Shown in pieces: positions 10,985-22,798 of a DNA stretch of 64,000 nucleotides; position 1 is the stretch's first letter; each line of letters starts with the position of its first letter. The notes below the pieces were generated by a model. It had not been told where the DNA came from. It did not search any database and saw nothing but the letters and a program-made list of their open reading frames with translations. A program made the translations under genes and the position numbers. This stretch comes from Halicephalobus mephisto (Eukaryota; Nematoda; Chromadorea; Rhabditida; Panagrolaimidae): positions 620,001 through 684,000 of the forward strand of contig SWDT01000049.1 in assembly GCA_009193035.1 (NCBI GenBank), read 5' to 3'.

Positions 10985-12125
10985 ACTTTAATTAATCTTT
11001 CCCCATATAGAAATAATAATGATTCCTGTAAATACTACAGGAAAAGGAATTTGGGATCTTCATACAGTATTCCTTAAGCTAGAACAATTTTAAATTTGAG
11101 TTTTATTGGACACTATGGATTTCTCCGAGAATGAAGGTAATCGAAGATCTAATTTCACATCGACTGTGAAATTTATTTATCCATAATATCTTTAAAAGTG
11201 GATTTCTGACGAGTTACCGAGGCACTCATTGAATTTTAAAAATTTTAAATATGACAAAAGAGGATTTGCTGTATTTACAAATTTTTGAACCGAAACGTCG
11301 CATTTTTGGTCTTCGTTAAGTATGCTTATTGTTTTCGCTGTGATTTTTCTCACTTACTGTACCGTAATCTCATTATCCTTGTTCACGCTTTTCTGTGAAA
11401 TGCTTAGTTTTTAAAAATTGGTTTTTTTCATGAACTTGACAAAAGTATGGTTTTTCAAACCTTTTTGATCTTTATTCACGACCACTTTGCAGATTGAATA
11501 GGGTACGTGAACCAGCAATCCCACCGAACTTGGTCAATTTTTTGCAACTTTGAAGAAATTGACCGCGCCCGACTTTAAGTAAATAACTCCCGAGGCTCCT
11601 TTGAAATTATCTGATTCATTCTTCAGAAGTCCTGGCTAACCGACTAATTTCTTAATCCTATACGTTACCCGCATAAGTTCATTGTTATAATTTTAACCCA
11701 ATAGGATTAAACTTGTCGTGAAAGGTTAACGACTAAGCGTGAAAAGCACACGTTTCTTTTCAACTTTATCTTAGTTTTGTAGTTTAGAACCTAGAATATT
11801 TATTTCTTAACTTTCGCTTTTGTTTCTTTATAAAAACTCTCGCTTTCCTTTGAGTACTTTAAGTTTTCGTCTTATTTTCAAGTATTAGCGCTGACACATT
11901 AGTCAGATCCTTTTGGATATCGAACCGCGGTCGCACGTATGTAGTCAAATTGTTCAACTTTGTTCTCTTCAGAAAGATCGAATTTCGAACCTAGTTCTCC
12001 ATTGTTGTTTCGACTGATATTTTCCAGGACACGAAATATTCAAGTACCCATTATTACGTGAAAATTGCACTTTTACTGGCAGTATCGTAGAATTTTCGAC
12101 GTAACATTTCCTTATAACGCCAGAA
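10985..12125 (+). other. Upstream region of the EB/CC gene
   Basis: Unique, non-repetitive sequence with somewhat higher GC than its surroundings. It precedes the signal-peptide exon at 12126 and probably holds the promoter. No specific motif could be assigned. Confidence 0.4.
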
Positions 12126-15100
12126 ATGTTAAAGTATTTTTCTAAATACGGGTCAAAATTATTCTGCTGGTTAATTTATGTTTTCGTCATGATTTCTAAA
12201 AGTATTGCAGATGAATGTGAGTTTGAAGTATTGTAATTGGGAATTACTTTATAACTTTCCAGATTGTAACGCTCACATGGACGCAAGTTGTTTACCAAGC
12301 ATCTTCATTTTGCCGTCTTCATGTATTACAGATCAAGATTGCCGTCATCTGCAGTCTGGCAAAATAACAAGGCCTTTCTGTCAAGACGGGAAATGCAAAT
12401 TCTCCCTTGTCTGTCCTCTAGGTTTTTTCTCCTGGAACGGAGGATGTCTACCATATTCGACGAATAACCAGAAATGTCCCGGAGGATCAGAGCAGTGTAT
12501 CCAAGGGTTACTGTGTGTAGACGGAACTTGCATTGGGACCTGTCACGACGGTGAAATCCTCATAGATGGCAAATGTGTTTCCCACGGAAATCTAGGGTGT
12601 ATCGATCGTGATTGCGCCTCTGAAGGTTGTCCTAGTAGTTACCCCATCTGCACTCACAAAGAAGCAAGTGACAGTTATCATTGCTGCAAGAAAAAAGGAA
12701 AGAAATCTGGAAGACCCAATAGACATATTGATCTTGGTCATTTTGAAAAAGATGAGTACACTCCAGACCTCAGATATAAACCACGAAATACCGATGTTTT
12801 GAAACTCGGCGGCATCCCGAAATCCCGGAGACGAATTCCTCCATCAACTTCGCAGATACCCCAACCCGGCAGAGCTTCTCAAAGAGCGATAAGTGTCATA
12901 TCTACCGTAACCTCTGCGCCTTTAGTTAGTTATGTCACCCCCAGATCAATTTACGGAGGTTTGTTTTCTCAATGTTTGGTCTTTTAAGAGTACTCGTGTT
13001 CAAACTATTCATTGCCTATAAAAACTATGTTTAGCTTGCATTCCGTTTGCCGAAGTCCAAATTGGTAGCCTCTGTTATGCGAAAGTTCAAGTGGGCGCAT
13101 CTTGTGTTTACTCAGCTCAATGTCCATCCAGGACTTCGATAAATGGCCAACCACCTTATCTCTGCATCAATGGCATTTGTCAACTTTCCGTTGTCTGCAG
13201 TCCTGGATATTTTTCTTATAACAACACTTGTCTAAAGTATTCAGCCAGTGGCCAGACATGCAGTACTACAACGACTCAATGTCTCGCGGGATCTACTTGC
13301 ATAAATGGAGAATGTTATTCTGGTTGTGGATACAATCAACTTTTGATTGAAAATGTATGCGTTGGTTATGGTAGGTTATTTTCATCTCATTCGTTATTAT
13401 TACTTGTTTTAGCTGACTACGGATGTATTTTACGATCTTGCGAAAGTGACGGTTGTCCTAGTGACTACTCCGTTTGCACCTATCTTCGAACCGAAAATGC
13501 TTATGTTTGCTGTAATCAACAAATCGAAACAGCTCTACTTTGCCCAAACACGGGAGTTCGACCTCAATTGGCTTTTGGATCCAATATTCCGATTGACTGT
13601 GTCGCTAGACAATGCGCTAGAGGATATACTTGCACTCATGTCATTGTTAGTGGAAGCAGCCGGTATATTTGTTGTCCTAAGATTAACGCTCTCGTCAACT
13701 CAACGTCGAGTTATCCAGCGTCTTTGTTCAATCGTAAGTTTTTTGAACTTTGTTCAAGAAAAAAATGAGCATTGACTAAAGTGGAAAAAACCGAATATTC
13801 TTAAATTTCCTAGTCAAAGAACTGAGATTACTGTAGTGACTCAGAAAACGGTTTCAAAAAACTGATTTTTTAAAATACCTAGTCATTATTTTCCGGATTA
13901 GTGCGCTAAAGTTGCTTTAAGTAGAATTTAATGGTTAAGGTATGGGGTAGAGGGTTGTTCTAAGGCAAGGAGGATTTTTGTTTTCTGCATTGGATTAACT
14001 TTGTTTACCTGTATATCGCTTTTAGGATTTAAGAAATAAGTGCTCGATCAATGGAGATCGAAATCCTAATACTAAGTTCACTCTCTAAACAATTCAAGAA
14101 AAATAGTGCTAGAATGCATAAAATACTAAAAATGTAGTATGTACCTTTTTATATACCAAATTAACTTTATTTGTCTGTAGATCTTTCACGAGATATGAGA
14201 AGCAAATATTTCATCAACAGATTAGGAATTCTGATGTCAAATTCAATCTGTAGAAACTTTAGATAAAACAACGCTAGAAGATATAATGTATTAAATATTG
14301 TAATTTATATATCTACTACATAAGCTAAATGAGCTTTGTTTAACTATAGATTCTTCAACATATATGACATAATTAGTCGGTTAAATATTTTCGAAACCGC
14401 AATACCAACTTCACGTTTGAAATACTTGGGATAAGTCACTACTAAGAACAAAAAAGTCTAGCGATTGTAAAAATTGTAAAATATAGAAAACATCTAGGTC
14501 CTAATGTTGCAAATCATTTACAAATGCCTCGGAATCGAGATTTCGATCTGAAAATAATTACAATCGATCCAAACTTTGTAATTGGATTAGTTTGGAAGAG
14601 TTCGAAAATGAATTCACTATATCGCCCATCCCATGTATCAAATTTACTGTTTGTGAACTCCTGCCGTGACCCGGCAAAAGGGCACTCAATCGGATATTTT
14701 CAGAGTGCCTATGCCAAAACTCTGTAGATGATTCAAAACATTGTTGAAAGTCATACGATGTTAGAAATCATTATTTGCACTCTTATATTGCTCGGGTTCA
14801 AATTTTGAGGTTAATTTAAATTCTCTAAAATGATCACTCTGATTTGAAGCTACTTTTATTTTAAAAATTACTAGAATCAATTTACTTCTGAAATTATATT
14901 CTGAAAGGATTTTTGATCTCGTTCAGAAGTATCATAACTTGACCAAAAACATTTGATACTTCCTAGTTTTGTCCTACAGTACTGCAAACTAAGAAACAAG
15001 AGCCGCGAAAAGTTTAAACATGATCTAACTTTCCTTTCATTCCTTCGCTGCGAATGCTGTACTTCATTGTTCATTTTCAGCTCTACATGGGTATCTTTCT

Positions 15101-16330
15101 GTCTGTCTGAAGTCCTCCATCAGACAGGGATGTACCCCAGTTTCCCAACAACTCTGTTTTTGTTATTACCAGAGAACAACCCCTAATTATGAATCCACCC
15201 TTCCTACTTTCACTACGGCTTTCCCGAATATTACTACGACAACTGCAGTAACAACTACCACAACAACAACGACAGCAGCACCTACTGTCAATCAAACATG
15301 TGATTTTGGCGATATCGTGTTGACCAATGGAACCCTCGCTGGAGAAACTGTAACAGTTCCAGATGGAATAATAGTAGTCGATGGAGCTAATCAGATGACA
15401 GTAGTTTGCGATGCAACAGCTTTCCCGGGAGCTACAGTGTTTATGGAGGTACTGTAGATGGCTAAGTGATTAATATATACAAAAATCGTAACTTTTGTCT
15501 CAGTAACAAATGCAAACATCATTACTGCGTGGTTTTCAGAACAATTGACGATTTTGAAAAGAATGTAACACAATTTTTACAGTCAGAGATGTCAATTTTT
15601 AACACCTTTAATGTTTGAATTAGTTCAAAATCGAGATATCTGGTTATAATTTTCATTAATATTTGATATTTCTGACAAAAACCATATTTGTTATGAAAAA
15701 TTGCAGTTTGGCAAAAGTTACGAAATCTTTCATGACGGAACGTTACGTGAAAGTTACGATTTTTCCGTGTAGTACACTTATTAGTATATGGTTAATTTTC
15801 AGTTCAACGGCGAAATCGGAGGTCCTACGGCGGGGGATACCGCTATAGTTGAAGCAACTCTCGTCTGTATCGACGGAGCATGGACTTATACCCAAGACGG
15901 ATTCACCACAACCATCACTGAAGTCGCTTGTTTCTCCAACGCCACAGATACCCCAGTAACTACTTGCACCCAAGGTGACGTAGACCTTATTCCTGGAACC
16001 CTTCCAGGAGAAATACCTACTACTCCTGGAGTAGATATAATCGATGGAGTTGCGTATATGACTGTCACTTGCTCGACAGGTGATCCTGCAGCTATAACTT
16101 ACATGGCGGTAAGATTAACCAAAAAGTTGATTACTAAGTTATTTTTTTAGTTCAACAACTTTGTCGGAGGTCCTAGCGTTAACTTCCTCCCTACAGTAAG
16201 CGCAACACTAGTATGTTCAAACGGAAACTGGGAATATACTGAAAACGGCGTGACCACCATAGTTAACGATGTGCAGTGTATTCAAGGAACGAACCGAAGA
16301 AGATTACAATACACAGTGGAATCAGGATGA
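12126..16330 (+). CDS. Secreted cysteine-rich protein: EB/CC modules plus two C6 (DUF281-like) domains
   Basis: Seven exons: 12126-12216, 12263-12958, 13035-13370, 13413-13733, 15081-15448, 15803-16108, 16151-16330. Phases close to 765 residues. Exon 1 encodes a signal peptide (MLKYFSKYG...KLFCWLIYVFVMISKSIA) and was found by its GTGAGT donor and a 46-bp intron. Residues about 50-170 and 264-480 are two cysteine-rich EB/CC-type modules: CxxDxDC openings, CxxGxC loops, CC pairs at CHCC-like positions, ending YICCPK. A Thr-rich linker (about 531-548) leads to two C6-type domains at about 554-650 and 655-757, each with a phase-0 intron at M-E/A-FN. The family is nematode-expanded and extracellular or cuticle-related; exact role unknown. 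AATAAA lies at 16371. Weak point: the 1.35-kb intron between exons 4 and 5, where two separate genes could abut. Confidence 0.7.
15478..15775. mobile_element. MITE-B copy inside an intron
   Basis: The intron 15449-15802 is almost filled by an element with ends acaaaaatcgtaacttttg and its complement aaagttacgatttttccgtg. It resembles the two copies just downstream of the gene and those near 33.6 and 41.9 kb. Confidence 0.55.
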
Positions 16331-16439
16331 TTCAAAAACGATTTGTTAAGTTGTTGCTCAAGAATATGTAAATAAATTTCATTAATATTTATCAAACATG
16401 AATTTTGTGGGGTTTTCTGAATCCGATTAGAAGCTTCTG

Positions 16440-16865
16440 CACACAAAAAAGTAATTTTTGGCTCCGTAACAATTGCGAAAAGTGACAAAAATGTAACACA
16501 ATCGTTACATTTTTCACAATATTTGACTTTTGTGGCGAAAATTGTAATGCAATAGCGACGATTTGAATTTGATACTGTACAAAAAGTTACTGATTTTTTG
16601 TGTGGAATCTTCAAAAAGCTGAAAGTTTTCAGGTTGATATTCGAATTCAAAAATCTTGGAGATATCCGGAATATTATTGTTGGGATTTTTGGAGTGTGTG
16701 CGGTAGCGGAATACACAAAAAGTAATTTTTGTCTCCGTAACAATTGTGAAATATGACACAATTGTCACCTTTTTCATCGATATTTGACTTTTGTAATGAA
16801 AATTGTAATGCAACAGCGAATATTTGAATTTGATACTGCACAAAAAGTTACGGATTTTTGTGTGT
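16440..16865. mobile_element. Two MITE-B copies in direct orientation
   Basis: Copies at 16440-16605 and 16712-16865 each start cacacaaaaaagtaattttt and end ...agttac-gatttttgtgtg, so the termini are short inverted repeats of cacaaaaa. Both have the inner block ttgacttttgt..gaaaattgtaatgcaa. They lie about 110 bp past the stop codon of the EB/CC gene, overlapping its 3' flank. Confidence 0.7.
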
Positions 16866-17404
16866 AGGAATCAGGAGTTCTTTATCAAAACAGACATTCA
16901 ACATACGGTTCACAACAACTTTAATATTAGTTTCCATCTTACTGTAATCGTGCCGGAACCCAGTATTCAGGAAAGGCGTCTTCACAAAGTAAACCTTAAG
17001 TCCTAAGAAGTATGAACATTCGTTTTAGGACAATTTCGTAACCAGCCATAATTTTTATTTTTTATATTTACAAAACTACAATCTCATCGGAGTTCCTGGA
17101 TTCTTTTAGAATTCAGTAGAAATTCCTAAATTTTTCTAATTCTCGGGAAATTTTTAGAATTTTCTGAAATTTTCGGAATCACGAATTTTAAAAACTTCCA
17201 AAACGTCCTGGAAATTCATGTTGAGACAATTTTATAAAAATATTTTTGTTATATTTACCAAATTATTATTTTGTAAACATGTCTGAAATTTTTTTTAAAT
17301 TAAAAAAACTGATTTTTCAGAATTCAATGGAAATTCGCGTTGAGACAATTTTGTAAAAATATTCGGTTTTAATTGTTATAATATTATGATTATTTAGTTC
17401 CCTG
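16866..17404. other. Intergenic, nothing recognised
   Basis: AT-rich sequence between the MITE-B pair and the GC-rich island. No supported feature. Confidence 0.4.
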
Positions 17405-17675
17405 ACTATTGCGCCAAAAATCAATTTTGCACCTTTCACATCACGGGTTTGTCTCTTTCCATGTCGGGCTATCGATTCTTTCCTCTTCCTGCGCTGCGGA
17501 CCTCGTTCAAGAAAGGGGAGAGAGGCAGGAGAGCCCGATGTTGACGAGAAGAAAGACCCAGCAAGCAAGGACAAGTGAAGAAGAAAAGAGCAATGTGCGG
17601 AGAGAAGAACGACCACAGAGCGAGTCGGTCTTGGAAACGAAAAAATTGGTATTTTTCCGTCCGTCTGTATTTCAA
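17405..17675. promoter_or_regulatory. GC-rich, purine-tract island; possible promoter
   Basis: In a strongly AT-rich setting this stretch is clearly GC-richer and strand-biased: pyrimidine-rich at 17440-17490 (tctttcctcttcctgcg), then purine-rich (ggggagagaggcaggagag, agaagaaagacccag). It lies about 0.7-1 kb upstream of the zinc-finger start on the same strand. Open frames on both strands here overlap one another and look like shadows. Promoter or 5' leader is an inference. Confidence 0.35.
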
Positions 17676-18376
17676 CCAGCTTTTTCTATTAAATTTTTTA
17701 TTTTTATTTTTAATTAATTAATAACATAGAGTAGTTAAGTTGTCGAAAAGTAGGATTTTAAGGAAAATTAAATCAGTACGGAACAGATTTGTCTGACTAT
17801 CGAAAACGGATTTGAGATATTCCATGTTGATTTTGAGTTTTCAAAAAAGTGATTTTATTATACAAAATTAGAATCTAGTAGATGTATCTGGGATATTTTG
17901 GGATTTTTGAAAATAGTTTTTTAATTTTTTAGAATTTTGTAAAAATTTCGAAATTTTGGAAATTTTCGAATTATTTCGTAATTCTGTAAAAATTTCTAAA
18001 ATTAAAAATTCTAAGCTTTAAAAACTCCGAAAATTCGCGTTAAAACGATTTTTTTCAATTTTATAATTTTTAAAATATTTTATATTAATTTTGATTTTTT
18101 AGAATTTATAAAATTTAAAATTATTTTAAATTAATACAGTATTTCTGTCAAAAAAATTTAAATATTTTTACAGTAGTTTTATTTTTTATTCAAAATTTGA
18201 AAATTCTAAAAAAACAAAATCAGTATAAAATAACTTCTTATTTCAAAAATCCCCAAGGACTACTTTACACCGAACTTGCTCTAAACTCGTCCAAAATAAA
18301 CTTTGACAAAAATCGAATTTTTTAAAATTAATTTTAATTTTATATTCTTATTATAAATTACAAATTTTCAAGGATA

Positions 18377-21300
18377 ATGAAAATGACGGGCATTTTTCAT
18401 TGCATCAGTTGCCCGATGGAGAATTTCCAAGCCAGAGAAGACTTAGAAGCCCACGTAGCGGCCACCCATTTCAACTACTTGCCTTACGAATGTGAACAGG
18501 TTTGTGGACCAAAAAGGAGGGTACTGGGGAATACTTTTGGGTTTGTGAATTAAAAAAAGAAGGTATTGGGGAATACTTCTGGGTTTGTAAACTAAAAAAG
18601 GGAGTATCCGGGAATATTTTTGAGTTTGTGAACTAAAAAAAGGGTATTGAAAAACACTTGGATTTTGTGAATTAAAAAAAAGGGTATAGGGGAATACTTT
18701 TAGATTTTATCGACCCAAAAAGAGGGTACCAGGAAATGCCTTTGGCTATACAACATTTCTGTCTTAAATATTTATATTCTATTTCTAGAATTATAGCTAA
18801 AAAAGTGCTTATGTTAACGTAATAAAACTCAGATTCTGAATCTGAAATCTGAATCAGAACTTAACTTTCAGAAGTTAGAGGACTGGTCTCCAGTTCTAAG
18901 AACATCTAAAATTTTGCGAATTGGGATATTTATATTTCACTTCTAGAATTAAAACTAAAAAGTGTTTATACTAACGCAATAAAACCCGTAGATTCTGAAT
19001 CTGAAGTCGAAATTCATAATCAACCTTCAGAATCCAGGATTCTGAAAACTAACTCTGGATTTTAAAGATATCTGAAATTTTATATAAAAACTTTATTAAA
19101 AAAATAAAAATTTACCCAAAATTATTTTTCAAGTACTGTATAATGGATGTAAACTTGTTTAAAATCTTTTTTTAATTTTTAAATTAAAGTGAAAATTGAA
19201 ACATAAATACTCAGAACAGAAACGTCACGACACCATTGTTTCGAAAATTTAAAAACGTAATCAATTTAAAATTTATAAATTTTTATTTAACAATACTTTT
19301 AGTGACGAAATAGAGGATATTTGGACTCAGGATCTGGATTTTTGATTTTGAAAAAATTTTAAATCGGATTTAAAATTTGAAATAATTCAAAAATTCGAAC
19401 TAAATCGAATTCGAAAAAACAAAAATTCTGATTTCAGCCGAACTATTTTGAATTCGAAATCTGAAGAATTAAAATTAGTTCAATTTCGAAACTCAAAAAA
19501 CTTTCAAAATTTAACTTTTTTGATAATTAAGCTCCATATCATCTGCAAAAAATGATTGTAATTTTTACTTTCTTTAAAATATTCAATTCTGTAAAAATTT
19601 GAATTTTAAAGATATTTAATTCTGCAAAAATTTGAATTTTAAAAATATTTAATTTTGTAAAAATTTGATTTTTAAAATATTTAATTTTGTAAAAATTGGA
19701 TTTTAAAAATATTTAATTTTGTAAAAATTTGAATTTTGAAAATATTTAATTTTGTAAAAATTTGAATTTTAAAAATATTTAATTTTGTAAAAATTTGATT
19801 TTAAAAATATTTAATTCTGCAAAAATTTGATTTTAAAAATATTTAATTTTGTAAAAATTTGATTTTAAAAATATTTAATTCTGCAAGAATTTAAATTTTA
19901 AAAATATTTAATTTGTAAAAATTGGATTTTAAAAATTTTTTCAGTGTCGATACGCGAAGTTTCCGACGGAATGGGCGATAATGTTCCACTATGCTCAAGT
20001 TCACAACACAAATACCTTTTGTGTAAGTTTTTATTCAGTTGGTGATTCACAAAATTTGCTTTAGATCAGATATCAGGTCTCTCCCGAACTTCTTCAAAAA
20101 AGAAACGAAATCGACGATTTTATGACTCAATGTCTTTCTAACGACGAAGGAGATCCTAATTCAAATCTTCACAGATCACTTGCGTTTTCGATCGACGCTT
20201 TGTTTAACGGAAAGAATCAGGAACAAGATACAGAGGAATCTAAACAGGATCCGGGACAGCTGTTCAATCTCCTCAAAAGAAGGAACATTCCAGGTGAGAT
20301 CTTATTTCAAAAATAAACTTTCTGTTGAAAAACTTAAAAATTAGGTAATTTTCAATAGAACTCAATTGATTTCGTAGGAATTTTAAAAAATTATTTTTCA
20401 ACTATCTTCAATAAGAAATTTCGTAGTGAAGAAAATTCGTAAAAAATTAGATAATATTAAATTAGATCTTAATTCATTTCTTGGCATTTTTCAAAGAAAC
20501 CAGATTTGAAAACATGTTTGTTGATAAAATTTTCAGTGAAAAAACAGTTAAAAATTAATTTTAGATCTTGGTTGAGTTTTATCACTTTAAAAACCAACTT
20601 TAAAATTATGTTTATTTATAAATTTTGCAGTGACAAAAATAGTCAAAAATTGAGTAATTTTTGTTAGATCTTAGTTGAATTTTCTTTAAAAAACAACTTT
20701 GAAATTGTTTATTGAAGATCTCTCTGGTGAGGAGGAACCACCAGAAATTGAGTGACATTAGATCACAATTGATTTTTAACGTTTTTATGACTTTCGAAAC
20801 ATTTGTTTTTTGGCGAAAAAATCACTGAAACTCAAGCGAGGTTTATGATTCAATTTGTTGTAATTCTTTTAGGATAATTATTTTTGTTTATAAAGTTTTC
20901 GGTAACGGAAAGTCATTAAAAACCAACGTTTTAAGGTAGTAATTAGTTTATGATATTTTTACAATATAATTGTTAAAATTACTTTTACTCACAAATTATC
21001 TGATAGAGGAGAGTTGTCCAAACTCATGTCTAATATCTTGATTTTTAATTACATTTTATTTAAACAATATAGTTACTGAAATTACCTTTACTCACAAATT
21101 ATCTGATAGAGGGTTGTCCAAATTCATGTTTAATATATTGATTTTCAATTACATTTTATTTAAACGATATAGTTATTAAAACTACTTTTACCCACAAACT
21201 ATCTGGTGGAAGAAAGTTATTGAAATTCATGTTTAATATCTTGATTTTCAATTACATTTTATTTAAATGGTATAGATATTGAAACTGCTTTTGATTGAAA

Positions 21301-22386
21301 GCTGCCCGGTGAAGGGAAGCCGCCAAAAATTGGGTAATGCTCATTGGAGCCCACTTGCCCGGAAGCGGTTAGTAAAAGGCGAATCGCTTGTTCGTTCAAA
21401 GACAAGTGAGCCAGAGATACCCTTCCCCCACTTCTTTCCCACTTTGACCTACATGTCCACATATACTCTAATGAACTCATGTCTTTCACCAGAAAATCAG
21501 AGAAAAATGGTTTTGATTGGCACTATACGCAAAAACAGATTTTTCAGAGCCTGTCGTAATACCAGTGAAAAAACAGAAGGAAGATGGACAAGGATCTTCG
21601 AAACATAAAGAAACAGCTACATGCCAAGCTTGCCGGAGGGTAGTCGCAAATCAGTCCACGAGTATGATGTATCACACCAATTTTTCGTAAGTTTTTCGAA
21701 TTCAATTTAAATTTTTAAAAACGAATATTGTTGAAAATTTTGAAAAATTTTTAAATTTCGGAATTTCTTCAATTCCAAAAACTTCTATAATATTCTAAAA
21801 ATTCCCATAAAATTAAAATTTAAAACATTTTTTAAAAATATTTAAAAATTCTAAAAATTCTTTAAAATTCAAAAAACTACAAATATCTTCAAAAATTAAA
21901 AATTTTAAATTATTTTTTGAAAAAGTGTAATTTTTGAATTTTGAATTTTTTACGGAAATCTAAAAATTAAATAATTTGTTTTTACTTTTATTTTTATTTT
22001 GCACTATATCAAATTTACAAACGATACAATTTCAAACTTAAACAAATTAAATTTTAAATTTTAATCGTTTGATTCTAATTTTTTTTAGTCACTTGAAATT
22101 ACCAGTGTTTACTTGTATCCCTTGCAACAGGGTGTGGACGGCTGTGTCGAAGGGGGATACCCTTAAGCACATCCGGAAGTACCATCAAGGTGACGAAAGC
22201 GTGATTATCGACAGAAAAAAAGAATTCATCGAAGAAATCCGTAAAAAATGTGACGAACTGTTTCCGAATCGTCCGAAGAGGATAATCAGAATCGACGATG
22301 GCGCTGAAGAAGAAGACGAAGAAACTGTGCAGACCAAAGTCGAGGCTCTTAGTGATTGTTCTGGAGAAATCGGCAAAGATATTTGA
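18377..22386 (+). CDS. C2H2 zinc-finger protein with four regularly spaced fingers
   Basis: Five exons: 18377-18499, 19945-20022, 20065-20293, 21548-21686, 22089-22386; phases close to 288 residues. Four zinc knuckles are visible: C9-C12-H26-H31, C39-C42-H56-H61, C169-C172-H186-H191 and C199-C202-H217-H222. The first three share exactly C-x2-C-x13-H-x4-H; the fourth has x14. Fingers 1-2 and 3-4 form two pairs separated by about 100 residues, and the C-terminus is acidic (about 265-280). This is the style of a Caenorhabditis-expanded C2H2 family; DNA binding and nuclear location are inferred. Introns 1 (1.4 kb) and 4 (1.25 kb) are almost entirely repeats. Convergent with the nuclear receptor gene; AATAAA at 22430-22435. 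Specific orthologue not identified. Confidence 0.8.
18500..18745 (+). repeat. Tandem repeat starting at a splice donor, about 45-bp unit
   Basis: About five copies of a unit with gggtattggggaatactt and gggtttgtgaa begin right at the exon 1 donor (CAG/GTTTGTGG). Each unit repeats a GGTTTGTG close to the donor itself. It lies wholly inside intron 1 of the zinc-finger gene. Confidence 0.65.
18750..19245. mobile_element. MITE-A copy in intron 1 of the zinc-finger gene
   Basis: The left end has acatttctgtcttaaatattt; the right end has aaatactcagaacagaaacg, its inverted counterpart. Two inner units of about 160 bp contain gattctgaatctgaa, as in the 55-735 copy. Confidence 0.6.
19560..19943 (+). 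repeat. Tandem repeat, about 36-bp unit, about eleven copies
   Basis: Units of the form tttaattttgtaaaaatttg plus attttaaaaata continue without break up to the TTTTTTCAG acceptor of zinc-finger exon 2. The repeat therefore supplies the polypyrimidine context of the splice site. Confidence 0.75.
20550..21506. repeat. Left arm of a 15-kb-spaced inverted duplication (intron 4 of zinc-finger gene)
   Basis: Nearly identical in reverse complement to 36130-37060 over about 950 bp. The most conserved part (21290-21490) includes gcccacttgcccggaagcgg and the agtgagccagagatac segment. The arm is itself built of diverged units of about 100 bp, each with a ggtgaa..gaagtc..caaaaattgggtaat core. Peptides read from either copy are repeat artefacts. 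Confidence 0.85.
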
Positions 22387-22496
22387 ATTTCACTTTTATT
22401 ATATTTTTCAATTTTAAAATTCTTTGACAAATAAATACGCGTCTCGAGACGACTATTTCAACAATTTTCAGATTTAAAAAATTTAAAAAATCCTAA

Positions 22497-22700
22497 AATT
22501 CTCTTCACACGAATAATACAGTAACCTCGTGCGGATATGACAAGAAGACGGTAACTAACACTACTGTAGAGAAACCTGTTGGGGAAGAACACCGGAAAAA
22601 CAAAAATTACTCAAGTATTCTGAAGAATGAAGACGGTGTCCAGCGCCGCCAAAACAACACAAGACTACTGTATGCGACTTTGAACCTTGGCAATTCCTGA
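22497..22700 (+). pseudogene. Orphan coding-like stretch, possibly a lost 3' exon
   Basis: An open plus-strand frame of 67 codons without a start ATG runs from just after a TAA at 22494 to a TGA at 22698. It has protein-like composition (EKPVGEEHRKNKNYSSIL, ending LLYATLNLGNS) and higher GC than the flanks. It lies past the AATAAA of the zinc-finger gene and before the end of the nuclear receptor. No domain is recognised. It may be a gene relic, an alternative last exon, or chance. Confidence 0.3.
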
Positions 22701-22798
22701 GAACTAAAAAGGTAGGTGGTAAACTATAGAATTAACAAATTTCCTGGGGAAAAACCGAGTTTGAAGGGTCAATGACAAAGAAATCATTGCTTTGGTGA

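Noticed and set aside
17317..17717. Open frames of about 100 codons on both strands in the GC-rich island
   Set aside because: The frames overlap each other, lack domains and splice context, and seem to result from GC content.
21259..21608. Overlapping frames on both strands that also occur at 36.1-36.4 kb
   Set aside because: Both lie in the arms of the inverted duplication inside an array; no domain, and both strands are equally open.
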